Source: Coffea arabica (Eukaryota; Streptophyta; Magnoliopsida; Gentianales; Rubiaceae). From it: a DNA stretch of 64,000 nt. The DNA is taken from assembly GCF_036785885.1 (NCBI RefSeq), contig NC_092330.1:7288525-7352524 (forward strand), in the 5' to 3' direction. This document shows, piece by piece, positions 24,378-36,387 of this stretch (its first letter is position 1; every line of letters begins with the position of its first letter). The position numbers and the translations under genes are program-made. The notes under the pieces are model-generated. The model saw only the letters and a list, made by a program, of their open reading frames with translations. It had not been told where the DNA came from and ran no database searches.

Positions 24378-25282
24378 TACTTCTGATCCTGCCAATTATG
24401 CATCAAACACCCTAATTTGCAACACTTCATGAATAGTATGTACATAAACGACAACATATATGTATATTACCATTCATAATGTGTTATGAATCATACATTA
24501 CTCGTATACCAAATTCTATTATTACGCTATCAATATGATTAATGATTCACATCACCTTACTTTTACTCTAAGACAATCTGTGTACAAATACAACTCCATG
24601 TACACTAACTTATACGGATTGTAATGTATTGGTCACACGATATAAGTCTATTTTAACTGTATGTACATCCACGCTGGTCATTATATTTTGATTCTAGATT
24701 CTTTAGCTCATTGGACCTTATGTCATTCGTTAATGACAACCGCATAAAATAGACTAAATAGTCTTTGTGTTTATTTAAATAGTCTTTGCGTACACTAAAT
24801 CCCATTTTAAAGGCATATTTGTTGTAAAACTTGTACGCATCCTCTTCCATGTTGAACTCCATTCCTAACTCATGAGTCCCATCTTCTGCCAATTTCTCTA
24901 CAATTCATTACTTCTGCTCCTACCAATTATGCATCCAACACAATAATTTACAATAGTTCATGAATAGTATGTATGTAAACGACAACATAAGTGTGTATTA
25001 CCGTTTATAATATGTTATGTTACACACATTACTCGTATACCAAATTCTATTATTACTCCCATCGATATGATTAATGATTCACATCACTTTACTTTTACTC
25101 TAATACAATGGCATTATCTATGTACAAATATAACTCCATGTACACTAAGTTATACGGACTGTAATGTGTTTTCACTCCATATAAGTCTATTTTAACTATA
25201 TGTACATCCACTCTGGTGATTATATTTAGGTTCTAGGTACTTTGTTTCATTGGACGTTATGTAATTCGTTACTGACAATCGC
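24230..25282 (-). repeat. Tandem duplication covering the transposase 5' end
   Basis: Two direct copies of about 525 bp (24230-24759 and 24760-25282, offset 530) include the first 40-50 codons of the transposase and upstream DNA. The distal copy (minus-strand ORF remnant 24653-24892) repeats the FNxEEDAYxFYNKYAFKMGF region but then runs into non-coding sequence, so it is a dead first-exon copy. Copies differ at many positions, so the event is not recent. Confidence 0.85.
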
Positions 25283-26246
25283 CTAAGCCAATTCCTATGC
25301 ATTTTCTACTATTTCTACATTTTCAGGGCCAAACAAGCATTTTTGACTCATTCTAATACATTTCTTACATCATGTAATTTACTTACAAAACCAGGTACAT
25401 CTATTTATTATTCACATATATCTTTTCCTCTGCTTTTCCTAGGTCAAACTCCAGACCTCCATTTTATACACACTGCATACTCAACAGAGGGGCAAACTAA
25501 GATTGCGTGATGACCATGGACCAACTAGTGGATGCACAAAGATTGTAATAGGGTGGTTATAACCTGTAACTTATCTACAGCAACATGTACATTCATTCAC
25601 TTGTTAAATAGTTCGTCACTGCAAAACTGCACGCTCTCACACACACATACAGTACACATTGACTATTCTTCTATTATCTTCATATTATGTCTTTACTGAA
25701 TCTAACATTCAGAAAAGTTGCTGGTATAAGATTCACAAAGTTGTTGATATGGTTGAATCACGTTACCTTGGCCCGTTGAGAGCTTTTTGTTTCACCGAAT
25801 GCCCTTATGCACAGTTGCTTCTGCTATTAAGTTGCACAAAAAATGGTGGGCAACGTCAGATAATGAATTTCCTCTTTAATTCGCTTCTACCTTGCCGGCT
25901 GTCTTGCCCGCATTGCTCATACAATTTCTGAAGACATCGTTGGCCTTCTTTTACAGCATTCTAACTGTTTGCCTTCTTCCTTCTTCTTCTGATGCCATAA
26001 CCCAACTCTCTCCACCTAATTTCACGTCAGCCAAGCAACAATGACATACCCAGCTTGCTTTCTTCTCTCGGTTTTGGTTTGTGCGGCTAATTGAAATTTT
26101 GAACTTCATTTTCAAAATTTCAATTCTTCCGTTTAGAGAAAACGGAGTCCGTCAATCTTATTTTTTTCCTTTCGTCAAACGGTGACGTTTTTTTCCTTCA
26201 AAACAACCAGTTGACGTGGCTTATTTTGCTCCATTCCTGGAAGCTT
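25283..26246 (-). other. MULE right region, upstream of transposase
   Basis: About 960 bp between the duplicated transposase 5' end and the right terminal repeat. It should hold the transposase promoter. The stretch near 25970-26240 contains pyrimidine-rich runs and CCACGTCAA-like words shared with the left end. A plus-strand ORF at 25659-25931 has no recognisable domain and is not supported. Confidence 0.4.
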
Positions 26247-26283
26247 GTGAGGGGACCGTTCAGGAGCGGTCCTTCCCGTATCC
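26247..26283 (-). repeat. MULE right terminal inverted repeat
   Basis: In reverse complement the 37 bases read GGATACGGG, then GACCGCTCCTGAACGG, then CCCCTCAC, matching the left end with one copy of the hairpin arm missing. It is followed at once by the TCAGTGATG duplication. Confidence 0.8.
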
Positions 26284-26292
26284 TCAGTGATG

Positions 26293-29200
26293 ACAGAAAG
26301 TCATCAAAGAAGGTGATACTTTACTGACGACATCCCACCTCATCACAGTTGCCTAACTGACCCAACTAGCCAGTGACGACTTCAATATGTCATCACAAGT
26401 ATATTTTCGCTAACAAACTCTTGGAACGCGAGAGAAGACAATAGTGTCAATGTGCTGAAAGTCATCACTGTTGGTAGTAGTATTCAGTGACGACTTTTCT
26501 AGATTGTCAATAATATTTATCAGTGATAATTTACTGTTATCATTATAAAATGAAGTTTTTTTGTTTTTTTAATATATTTTAGTGAAATTGTATTGGCATT
26601 ATAAAAAGAAAATATTTATTTTTTTGTCAAAAAAATAATGAATAATATTGTATGAGTAAAATCTATACTTGAAACAAAATTAAAATAATAAAAAAGTTTC
26701 ATAAATTTTTTGTGTAGAAGTGGCGGACAAAGCAAAAGAAATTTTTGTTCAAAACAAAGAAAATGGAAGTGGCGGACAATTCGAAACATTTGGCTTTGTC
26801 TCTGGCGGACAACAGCCAAAATTTGCCTCTCACCCTCTCAGCTCACCCTCTCATGTCTCACTCTCTCTAGCTAGCTGAAACAAAACACCACAGCCAGCTA
26901 CTCTCTGAATTCTCTCTAGCTACCTGAAAAAATCCATCACGGGCAGCTCACTCTCAGCTCTCTTCCCCTTTCTCGGACTCACACCACGGCCGGCCAATAG
27001 CTTCTCCAACTCTTCGATCGCAAGAAAAGGTTGGTCCTTCTCTCTCTCTCTCTCTCTCTCTCTCCCCCCTATTTCTTCCAAACTTGTTTTACAAATATTT
27101 TGCCCTACTCTTGCGTTTATTATTTTCTGGAAATTTGTGTCAAAATTCTTTCTGAATCTTTTGATTTTGGGTGCAATCACTTTTATATGGTTGTTTACAT
27201 GAATAATTTGTTGATTTCCCAAATTTTAGAGTTCTACAAACCGGATTTAGTTTGGTAGGGATAACAAACTAGTCATCAGAATTTGAAAAGTATTCTAGGC
27301 TTTCTTGAGTATGCTTTGGGTTTTTACATGTAAATTAAGGTGGCCAGTTCCCATTGTAGTGGATGTATCAATTCGGATAGACACTGGCTAATCTACTGAA
27401 TCCAGTTTGATTTGGTGCATTTGAGTGATTCAAAAACTGAAGTTGCTTGATTTTCTACATTTTAGCTTGAAACACTGGACTAAGCCAGGTTTAGCAGTTC
27501 AAAAATATGGTTGAATGCATCCTATATGTGAATCCTCGAAAAGTTGAATGTATCCTATATGTGAATCCTCAAAGAGTTGTGGACTTTCTTACTTTACTTT
27601 TCAAAATATTGAATCATTAACTATGTTAGTGTAGTTTCATCTTTCAAGAACAGGAATGCTGTATCTTTTTCTTTTCTCTGGCTTCTGGGACATAAGATAT
27701 TAGTTGTCATTATAGACTGGCAAAATAACATGTTTCTCATGGTGATAATTTTTTAACTTTTGTTTTAAAAATGTCTCTTGGACATTCTGGCTGCCGCATT
27801 GAAAGATTCCTGGCAATATGGTGAACTGTGTAGACTACATTTGGCTGCTTAATTAGAAGCAATACTGGTCATACTGTTTGATATGAGTATTAAAGAAAAA
27901 AATTGCTCCAATTTTATGAAGATTTGTGATTTTTAAGAAGTTTATTCAAGTTTTATATAATGACCTTTTCATATTTTGGTGAGACTTTTAAAATTAAAAA
28001 AATTAGCATGTTGACTCTGCAGTTTGGAAATTGCCAATGCATTGCTTTTGTAGTTTATTTAATGTCTTAGAGTTACACTAATTTCATATCATTCTAAGTT
28101 TATTGCTAGATTTATTATAGTCAAACAGGTTATGTAATTTTGCTTTAAACAGTTAAGGTAAAATCGTGCAAATCATGCTAGTGTATTATACCAATAGGAC
28201 CATGTTTGACCTGAATCTATACTAGCGAACTTAGGGTTGATAATGTTGACACAATGAACAGGTCCAATGAGACAGAACAGGTACGTAATATGATACAACA
28301 GCTGTCATACAACTTTAACAGTTCATGAACAGTTTGAAACATGAGCTTTATTGTATTTTGGAAACCAAATCACTAAATGATTTCATTGACTTTTTGAAAT
28401 TGAATTTCATGATGAATGTTTAATTGTTTAGTCTTCTGTGACATTTCATTAAAAGCTTTGGATACATACTTATTAACGTTCTGCAATGTTATGGCAGTTT
28501 CTGGCTGAAAAAGGAAGAAGCCAAAGAGCTTCAAAGATGAGGAGTGCTTTATAAGTTCAGTTCCCACAAATCAGGTTAGTAAAAAAGTTCCTCCTTTCAT
28601 ATGAAGTTGTGTAGCTATGGAGAGATAGAATTTTCCCACAAACTAGTAGCTAGGATTGGATTAGTAGTCACAAATTCTTAATTGTGTACGCTACTGTAGC
28701 AAAGATCAGAAAGAATAGATGTTTAGAACACAGGTCATATCCAGTCAAGATTGATTAAAATCGATAGGTTAATACATTATGATTCTTCTATTCCTCGTGA
28801 CACCTCAATGTACAGACTTGCACAATCTATAAGTGGCACTTATGATTATGTCTATGTTAGTTCAGAGTTATTTCATATTTTTTTTTCCTTTGTGTTTGTT
28901 TTTTGTTTTAAATTTTGGTAAGAATTCTTTATATTTTTACAAGGATTATACTTTTTCTCATTTATTACTGACTTAGAGTGCATGTACTATGTATTTTCTC
29001 CTCCAAATACTCATATCTCACTATTTGCAGCATTCAAAACACTTTCACATAAGCTTGGGATTCGCTGCAGGATCTTAGTATCATTCTAAGCTCAAGCTGC
29101 ACTTTTTCTTACTGGTAAATATGTGTTATTTTTGTACATTATTTGTGAGTATGCTGCCATTATAGGACTTATAAGTGCTTGTACACTTATGTGCTTTTAT

Positions 29201-29429
29201 GTATGGGAGATTTGTAGATGACATAAGTGACTTTGGTGAAATGTCTTTTTATTTTATTTGATTTTCATTGTTGTTATGGGAGATTTGTTACTGAAATGCT
29301 TGACTTTGGTGAAAATGTGTTTTTACTTTATTGGATTTCCATGGCTGTTGTTTGGGCAGTTTAATTTTGCATAGATAGAACTTCTGTCTTCAAAATAATA
29401 TTATGGTTGTATTCTTTTTGTTAGGATAA
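26293..29429 (+). other. CACTA left subterminal region, probable leader and intron
   Basis: 26293-26545 carries repeated TGACGACTT, GTCATCA and related motifs, the usual transposase-binding subterminal pattern of CACTA elements. About 26820-27030 is pyrimidine-rich (repeated 'ctctctctagcta'), like a 5' untranslated exon, followed by a (CT)n run and AT-rich DNA that looks intronic. No conserved ORF is visible. Confidence 0.5.
27039..27064 (+). repeat. (CT)13 microsatellite
   Basis: A pure CT dinucleotide run sits in the probable CACTA leader. Such runs are common in plant 5' untranslated regions. Confidence 0.95.
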
Positions 29430-29501
29430 ATGGCGGCAAAAAATATGGATAAGAGCTGGATGTCAATTAAGAACTACCTAGACCCCAAATATTTAGAATG
29501 A
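29430..29501 (+). pseudogene. CACTA transposase N-terminal stub
   Basis: ATG 29430 opens 23 codons, MAAKNMDKSWMSIKNYLDPK and onward, ending at TGA 29499-29501. The DKSWM...Y start is the opening of the transposase-associated domain at the N-terminus of plant TNP2-type CACTA transposases. The frame ends as a 44-bp tandem repeat begins, and no TNP2 catalytic domain is found before the right end, so an internal deletion removed it. It fixes the transcription direction as plus. Confidence 0.6.
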
Positions 29502-29605
29502 TTTTGTAGGCAAACTGTTCTTTTGGTTGGTGACCTTTAGAATGATTTTGTAGGCAAACTGTTCTTTTGGTTGGTGACCTTTAGAATGATTTTGTAGGCA
29601 AACTG
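29492..29605 (+). repeat. 44-bp tandem repeat, about 2.6 copies
   Basis: Units starting 'tttagaatgattttgtaggc' occur at 29492, 29536 and 29580, with identical copies in the first two. The array starts inside the last codons of the transposase stub. Confidence 0.92.
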
Positions 29606-31097
29606 TCTAAGACGTTGTATCCCGACAACATGAAGAAGTAACCTCATAAAATGATATAGGAGTTGGTTAATTACTGCATGAAACTGAATTAATGTCAAAG
29701 GTTAGAGTAAAGTCTACTTCTTGTAAAGTTTGTTATGTTTCGAATTTTCATTGTAAAAAACATAGGTATGCATGGGAATACTAGGTAAAAGTTACAGAAA
29801 ATGGAAAACTTGTCTGTATCTTGCAGAATGTTAGCTTACTATTGCTAGAGAAATAAATTTGTCACCTTATGTTCTAGGATAACATGGGAATAATTTCTCC
29901 AAGTCTACTGCTTCCATTTGCCCTCCACATAGAGGAGATTTTGGGTTTCGATATAGGATCTGCTTGGGAACTTTGCAAAGTGATAACATTGTGATGTTTC
30001 AAGAGTTGCATGGATATATTATGTGGTAATTGGCTCTATTTTGGCTCATGCATCTTCACATTGTTTCTCCTTGACTGCAAAATTCATGTTTATCCAACAT
30101 AGATTAGCTGTAAGTCAAAAAAAATGAGCTCAGAATAAGGTTTTGGGATCTGGTTTATGTATTAGGATTTTCTCAGTAGGCCTTTCTATTTTTTGAAGGC
30201 GCTAGATGTAATATGTGTCATATGCAATTAAGCTTGAAGGTTTTTTTTATTGTCTTTTATTCTCTAAATCTCAGTTTTGGAATTTTTGATGTTTGGCCAT
30301 CTTTGGTTTAGTCAATAAGGATAATGCTTCTAGTGTGGGAGGTGTAGTTTCTGCTCACATTGAGTCATCATATATAATTAGTCTGAGAGATCTGGATATG
30401 AAGCACATAAAAGATTTTATATTTATCAATGGTAAGTGATTAGTTACTGAGATGGTATGAAAAGGATTTGATTGAGCCGAGTGTTATGTTTATGAGTTTA
30501 GACAATGAAATTCTGGGATTTTTAAGAGTTATTGAGGTCCATGATATCTTGCTATAGCTACATTTCCTTCACGTGGATCATAACCAAAGTGGCTTATGAT
30601 TGTTGGACTTTTCTATCGGGGCTTGTTAAATTCTTAGCTATATTGGGTTGTTACTGTACTCCTTTCTTTGAGTCTAAGTTTGCATTTTCTTTACTATTTT
30701 GCTCATCTGCTTATATCCTACTTGTTTTGCTAATTTATTGCAGAATTGTCCATTGAATCACTATTTCTGGGTGATCATCAATTATGACTGGGCTGATGAA
30801 CATTAAAGTATATGACTTTGATTGGATGACAATGGAGAGGAAAGTGGCTTTTGCTCATGCCGTGCTTCACTTTAGGACTTTTCTTGTTTTTTGGACTGAA
30901 TAGATGCCACATTTGGGACAAATGCAGCTTATCAGAACATTTGGATGGTGATGTAAACTTTGAATTTGACATTTGTGTACTGAAAATGATATTTTACCAT
31001 GTAATTTCTAATGTTGTAATTGGTTTTGCTTGTTTAAGTGTCTAGATTTAGTATATCTATTTATTTTATGTGAGTAATTCTAGCTCCAAAATTGTAT
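29606..31097 (+). other. CACTA interior without recognisable gene
   Basis: AT-rich sequence with short ORFs on both strands (for example 30532-30756 plus) that match no family I recognise. It is probably residual intron and 3' region of the deleted transposase gene. Confidence 0.4.
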
Positions 31098-31449
31098 TTA
31101 TTTGTGGTTGACAAAATCAAAGATCTTTATTGACAAAATGAAGTTGTCACAGAACAAGAAGGTGACAAGAGAAACTCCTCTGACAATAAAATTTCGTCAC
31201 TGACTCAAAACTTAATAGTGACGAAAAATGTTGTCATTGGGAATATAACTGACAACAACCTACTATTTTTAGTGATGACTTCTGTCCAAGTATTTCTGAC
31301 AAAATACAAAATTGTCAATAGAACTGCAACTCGATGTCGTCACTAAAAATAATATATCGCTGATGACTTTTTAAGTCGTCGCTGTTGATTTGTCCCGACG
31401 GACCTATACTGACGATCTAGTGATGACTTGTATCTCGTCAATAAATATC
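31098..31449 (+). repeat. CACTA right subterminal repeats
   Basis: Dense TGACAA, GTGATGACTT, GTCGTCA and TCGTCAC words in both orientations. The pattern resumes at 35104-35170 after the inserted solo LTR and mirrors that at 26293-26545. In En/Spm-type elements such motifs bind a transposon-encoded protein. Confidence 0.7.
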
Positions 31450-34400
31450 TGTAGACACCAAATTTTTGTCAATTTTTAATATTTTTCCAGGATTTTTCTA
31501 TTTAATAAGTTATTTATTTTCTTGTATTTTAATGTGCATTTTCTCATTTTTGCAGGTTTGCTTTACGAAAAGAGAAAAAAAAAAACAAAACAAAACAACA
31601 AAAATAAAAAAAAATCAAAAAAAAAATCAAAAAATCATTTTGATCATTTTGTTTCACCAAATTAACTATTAACCCATTTCACACTCAATGGCCATGGACT
31701 TGTCTTTTCATTAATTGAGAAATCATCATTTTGGAAGATTCAGCACACAAGCTCCATTTTGGCTACAAGACATCTCTCGGCTCTCTCCAGGGAGAAGAAG
31801 GAAGAAAGGAAAAAATTTTCCCTCCCTCTCTCGGCTAGCTCTTAACAGACGAGAACAAAAACCAAACAAAAGAAAAAAAAAACTACTTCCTCAATCTCCT
31901 CTCTCGGCTCTCACGGACAGAGGACAAGAAGAAAAAAAAAGACTCCACCCTTTTGGCTCAATTTGCTCTCTCGGCTCTCTCCCTCATCAGACAAGAGGAA
32001 CAAAAAAAAAAAAAAGGGGGCTCCCTCTACACATTTTCTTCCACAAAAGCCAAACACATTTGCACACAACAAGGCAGCAATCGGTTGGATTGGAGCTTGG
32101 CAATTTCATCAAAAATCTTGGCAAAGGGACCAAACTCTTCATTGAGGTATTTATCTCCCTTTTTTCCAGCTTTTCTTTTTTTAATTAACTAGATTGAATG
32201 TATGTGTGGTTACTTTTTTTATTGCTTATTTTTGCTGGTTTTTGTTGGTGTTGTATGGATGAAATTTTGGGAGGGTCATAAACCAGATTAAGGAAAAGGA
32301 AATGTTTCTTGTGAATGCATGCCAAATGTTTGAAAAAATGTTTGAATGAAAAAATGAATCAAAGGAGTGAATTTGGTGTGTATGTTTTGCTTAAATGGAT
32401 GACCATTAGCTAGCAAAGATCTGAAAATGCTTGGTTATCCAAAATTTTGGGAGTTTTTGAGCCTTCAAAGCATTAGAATAATTTTCTTCATTTTTTGGGC
32501 TGTTTTGACTTAATGCTTTATTTTGTTGTTGTTTATTTGTCAAACTAAGATTATAGTTGTAATGTAGAAGTTATCAGGAGGGTTTTGGCATAATTTTTAT
32601 GATTTTTGGTGAAGATGTGAAGGTTTTAAAAAATAAAAAACTGAACTGATTTCTTGGCATTTTGACCACTTTCGACTCATTTTTTTGTAAAAACTAACTC
32701 CGGAAATGAAATCTACGCGAAAAATCGAGTGAGGGGGTGTATTTTGAGAAAATTTGGTGACCGGAGAGGTCATCGGCGGTGGCGGTCGGCGGCGGCGGCG
32801 CCACCGGCAGCCGCCATGGCCACCAGCTGCGAGGAGCTTCAGCTCGCCGGGGAAGAAGCAGAGAAGAAGGTGAGGAAGAAGAAAGAAAAGAAAAGAAAGA
32901 AAAGAAGAGAAAGAAAAAAAAAGGGAATTGGGCTAATGTTTATTTTTGTGATGGGCCAAGAGTTAGTTTTGATTGGGTTTGGGGAATGGACTTTTGTTTT
33001 GTTTCTTTTGGATTTCGGTTGGGCTAGAAGATCAGAGCCCATGCCTTTATTTTGGTTGGATCTGAGTGATAGAAGACGGGCTGGCCTTGTGTTTTGGCTT
33101 GGACTTTCGGTTGGGCTTAAGTAGTGTCCGGCCCAAGGAAATAAAATGATGGCCTGGTGGCCCATTTCTTAAGAATATCAGAAACCGTTTTTGCACTTTA
33201 GCCCCTGATCTTTGGAGTAGTTTCGTTGCCGCCCAAAACATTTTAAATTCCTTTCAACTCGGTCCTTATAGTAATTGCACTTTGGTCCCTGAATTTTATC
33301 TTTCATTTAATTTTGACCCCTAAACTTTGAAAAAATATAATTTTTGTCCCCAAAAGTTTTTCAATTTTTGCAATTCAGTCCCTAATGAATTTTGACTCTT
33401 TTTATTGTGATTGTTTCTTTTATTTAATAGCTAATTATGTCGCTTTTGAATATATTTAACTTGCAATTTTTAGATGTTCTTAAATTTCTTTGCGTTTGAC
33501 GTGTTAACGTGAATTTAGTGTTTTAACATTATTATTATTATTTTCAATTAAAGTGGTGCCATGATTCTTTTGTTCATTGTGAGTATAAATAGGACAATTT
33601 GACTCCATTTAGTCACCACTTCAAACGGGAGGTACCCCTATTTTTATTATTTCAATGTCAATTATGTGCTCTTATGTGCTCCTATGTGTTCCTATGTGTT
33701 TATATATTTTTATATGTTTTATTTATTGCATTTAAATGTTCATTTAAATTTTCTTATATTATATTTGTTTAGTTTATTTTTATAATGATTCAAGAGGTAT
33801 TTAAATACCTCAAAAATGTAATAGATAGGATAATTAGATTTGTTTTATTATATTTTTCCCTTCTAGTTTGTAGTTAGGCACTCCCCGATGTAATAGATAG
33901 GTTGCGTGTTATGTGGCTTATGTGTTATGTGTTTTATCCGCTTTCCTTAGGATTTTCGCATCTAGATATTATGTTTACGTGTTATGTGCTACGTGCTTTT
34001 ATGTGTTTATTTGTTTTAATTTATGTTTTATTTGTTTCACTATGAATTGTTAATGCATGACGTCACCACACTAGTCCAACGCTAGTTGTGGTTTCTCCCT
34101 CCGCTTACTTGCTAGTCCAACGCTAGCAAGGATTTTTAGAAATGGGCTAGTCCAACGCTAGACCCTTTAGGTCATCTTGCGCTAGATTCATCATTGTATG
34201 CTATTCACCACATTTTCATGCATATTTTCATTTTTAGGATCTTTTCTCATTTGCATGATATTCCCTATTTTATTATCCCCTACCCGCTATAGGTGCTAAT
34301 CATGTCATTTAGAATTGTATCCCATTTAAGCTAGTTCATTTGCTTGTTCATGTTAGGATAATTATTTTTCAAACATGGGAAATGGGCGATTATAACTTTC

Positions 34401-35098
34401 TAGTTTAAATACCCTATTAATCCATGTATAAGAAAATTATGTCACGAATTTTTTTGCCTCCCGTACCCTTCATGTTGCATTCCCTTTTTCTTTGATCACT
34501 TATATATATGTATATAATTTAATTTCTTTTCTTTTATTTTATTTTCTTTTTCATCATTTGCATCCTTGTGACACCTTCGAGGATTTATTTTGACCTTCGC
34601 AATTAATGCGATTGGTTCAATTAAACCCTTGAATGAACATGTTGTCCCTTGCGATATTTTTTAAATTTGCATTCATATAGAAAACATCCAAATGTGATAA
34701 ATTAAGGGTTAGATTAGGAAAATTTTGACTAAACCTCGCAACTAGCTTAGACTAGGTTGAAAGGGTGCCTTAGATTTGAGTTAATCGAATCTTTGCCTTC
34801 CCTTTCTTCAACCGTGACTCCCGAATCCATTTTCTCTTGTTTTCAAAGACCTGGAGTTGTCAAAAAGGGTTTTATTTTGTTTTACTTTATTTTTTGGGTG
34901 ACTTGGTACACCAAAACTCCATACCAAGTGGCGACTCCTGTTTTTTCTTAAAAACCCGTTTAGACTAAATTTTGGACCCAAATTGTCGCATTCTTTTTAA
35001 GTCCCATTCTAGGTCCATTTTTTACTTGTTTTAAAATAAAATCACATCTTTTATAAACCTTCTTTTTATTTTCCCATCGCGAAAAATGGGGCGCGACA
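31450..35098 (+). mobile_element. Solo LTR (Tat/Ogre-type), 3.65 kb, with target duplication
   Basis: It runs from TGTAGACACC to GGGGCGCGACA and is flanked by ATATC on both sides (31445-31449; 35099-35103), splitting the CACTA subterminal region. No internal region is present. It is related to 309-4891: same termini, three 'ctagtccaacgctag'-type motifs near 34072-34161, and the ACTTGGTA/TACCAAGT pair near 34899-34929. A GC-rich stretch near 32760-32850 (GGCGGC repeats) and a 'gtataaata' box near 33583 stand out. ORFs inside (31715-32188, 32729-33124) lack known domains. A solo LTR arises by recombination between the two LTRs of a full element. Confidence 0.9.
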
Positions 35099-36387
35099 AT
35101 ATCATTTCTGACAACTTGTTCCTATTTTGTGATGATAACGTGTTATCAGTAAAGATCAATTTTCTTGTAGTGACCTTGTAGTATGAAGTAGAAGTAGAGA
35201 TAGAAGTAGTTTAGCTCTAGTTTCATATTGAGAGTTTCTTTCTTAGTTTAAGGGTTTTGAGAGGAAAGTGAAAACACTCTTATATCAAACTTATTGAGAG
35301 ATCAACTTGTGAAGAAATTCAAGAATTCACGTTTCAAGACATTGAAAGTCTAATTCTAGTGTCATATTGAGAGTTTCTTTCTTAGTTTAAAAACTTGAGA
35401 AGAAGGTAAAAATACCCTTCTATCAAACTTATTTGATAGATCAACTTGTGAAGAAATTCAAGGATTCAAGATTCAAGACATTGAAAAAGAATTTTTCTTT
35501 CCAAAATTTGTCTCTTGTTCTTATTTGCCATATTTTGCTACAAGTTTATTTCATATTTAGATGTTTTTAATATGATATCTAGCAAAGCTTTTTTCTAGAG
35601 TGAAATATAGTTTTAATTTGAAATAGTTAGGGGATGATTATGCTTTTTCATGATTTGTTAGTCTGAGAACTTGTGCTTATATTTCATAGTTGTTTGGCTA
35701 TCAATTATGAATGATTTGATAATTGTTGAGCAATAAAAATTGCCTTCAATAGATATGAGTTCTTAAACATTAACCTTATTCTCACCAGAGTAATGAATAA
35801 TGGTTGGTTGGATTCATACAATAACTTTATTGAACTTATTTCTTACCTTTTTCTCTATGAATATAGGTTAAAGATGATTCAAGAACTTAAAAGAATTGGC
35901 AAGAGCAATTTCTAGAGAAATTAGCCAAGACTGTTTCTCTTAAGTGTTCATTGTCTAAAGTAAGGACATACATTTGGAAATTATTTCTTAACAATTCATG
36001 GAAGTATAAGCATAATTACCTTAACTTCTTGCACCATACCGCCTAAGTGGTTGGTTTTACCACCTGATGGCTAGGTTTATATTTATTGCTTTTGCTAGAT
36101 GGCCAGTTGTATCACCTAACTAACTTTTAACTTTTATGGGCGGTCGTACCGCCTAAACTAATATCTTCTATGACTGGTTTTACCGTCTAATTAACTTTCC
36201 TTGTTTTACCTCCTTAAATTTTGATTGTCTAGATAATAAAACAAATGATTAAACTAAAGTGATTGCCAAATTCTAAATCCCTATGGGATCGACACCTATT
36301 ATCTCTACACTCAATAAACAAACCATGCACTTGCGAAAATAGAGTAACAAGGTTTTAAAATTTGTAGTATAGGAAAATACCCTATCA

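Larger units (their letters stand above)
15261..26283 (-). mobile_element. Mutator-like element (FAR1-type MULE) carrying a Ulp1-like gene
   Basis: It starts GGATACGGGG and ends CCCGTATCC, with a perfect 9-bp duplication TCAGTGATG on both sides (15252-15260; 26284-26292), the length typical of Mutator. The 11.0 kb interior holds a FAR1/MULE transposase on the minus strand and a decayed multi-exon Ulp1-like gene on the plus strand, convergent with their 3' ends meeting near 22300-22550. Plant MULEs carrying Ulp1-like genes are known (Kaonashi-type in Arabidopsis). Excising it joins CACTA subterminal sequence cleanly. Confidence 0.92.
15232..35172 (+). mobile_element. CACTA (En/Spm) DNA transposon, internally deleted, with two nested insertions
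   Basis: The left end CACGACAAGAAAAT (15232) is the inverted partner of the right end ATTTTCTTGTAGTG (ending 35172), with one mismatch in 14. A 3-bp ACC duplication flanks it (15229-15231; 35173-35175), as expected for CACTA elements. Subterminal DNA on both sides is rich in short TGACGAC/GTCATCA-type motifs in both orientations (26293-26545; 31098-31449; 35104-35170). The only transposase trace is a 23-codon start at 29430. A MULE (15261-26283) sits 29 bp inside the left end and a solo LTR (31450-35098) sits near the right end. Own length is about 5.2 kb. It is non-autonomous and inactive. Confidence 0.87.
14320..36387 (+). repeat. Left LTR of the 14320-40471 element, interrupted by CACTA
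   Basis: Without the CACTA and one ACC copy the LTR is about 2.1 kb (14320-15231 joined to 35176-36387). It runs from TGATAGGG to CCCTATCA. Its two ends are long inverted arms: about 14320-14967 is matched in reverse complement by about 35828-36387, including 'tcgcaagtgca' and 'atcgatccca' blocks. Between the arms lies a promoter-like stretch with 'tatttataaataccc' at about 15167-15182. A primer-binding-like site follows the right end, which supports it being the 5' LTR. Confidence 0.7.

Noticed and set aside
22554..24395. Ordinary FAR1-RELATED SEQUENCE (FRS) plant gene
   Set aside because: Domains fit, but the gene lies inside a unit with inverted ends and a perfect 9-bp duplication, so it is a transposase. 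The upstream-most frame position is TTG, so I used ATG 24377.
25659..25931. Plus-strand 90-codon ORF in the MULE right region
   Set aside because: No domain, no splice context, and overlaps the probable transposase promoter region.
31715..33165. ORFs in the second solo LTR, including Lys/Arg-rich and Phe/Leu-rich ones
   Set aside because: Translations follow base-composition runs (GAAAGAAA, GGCGGC) and have no family resemblance.
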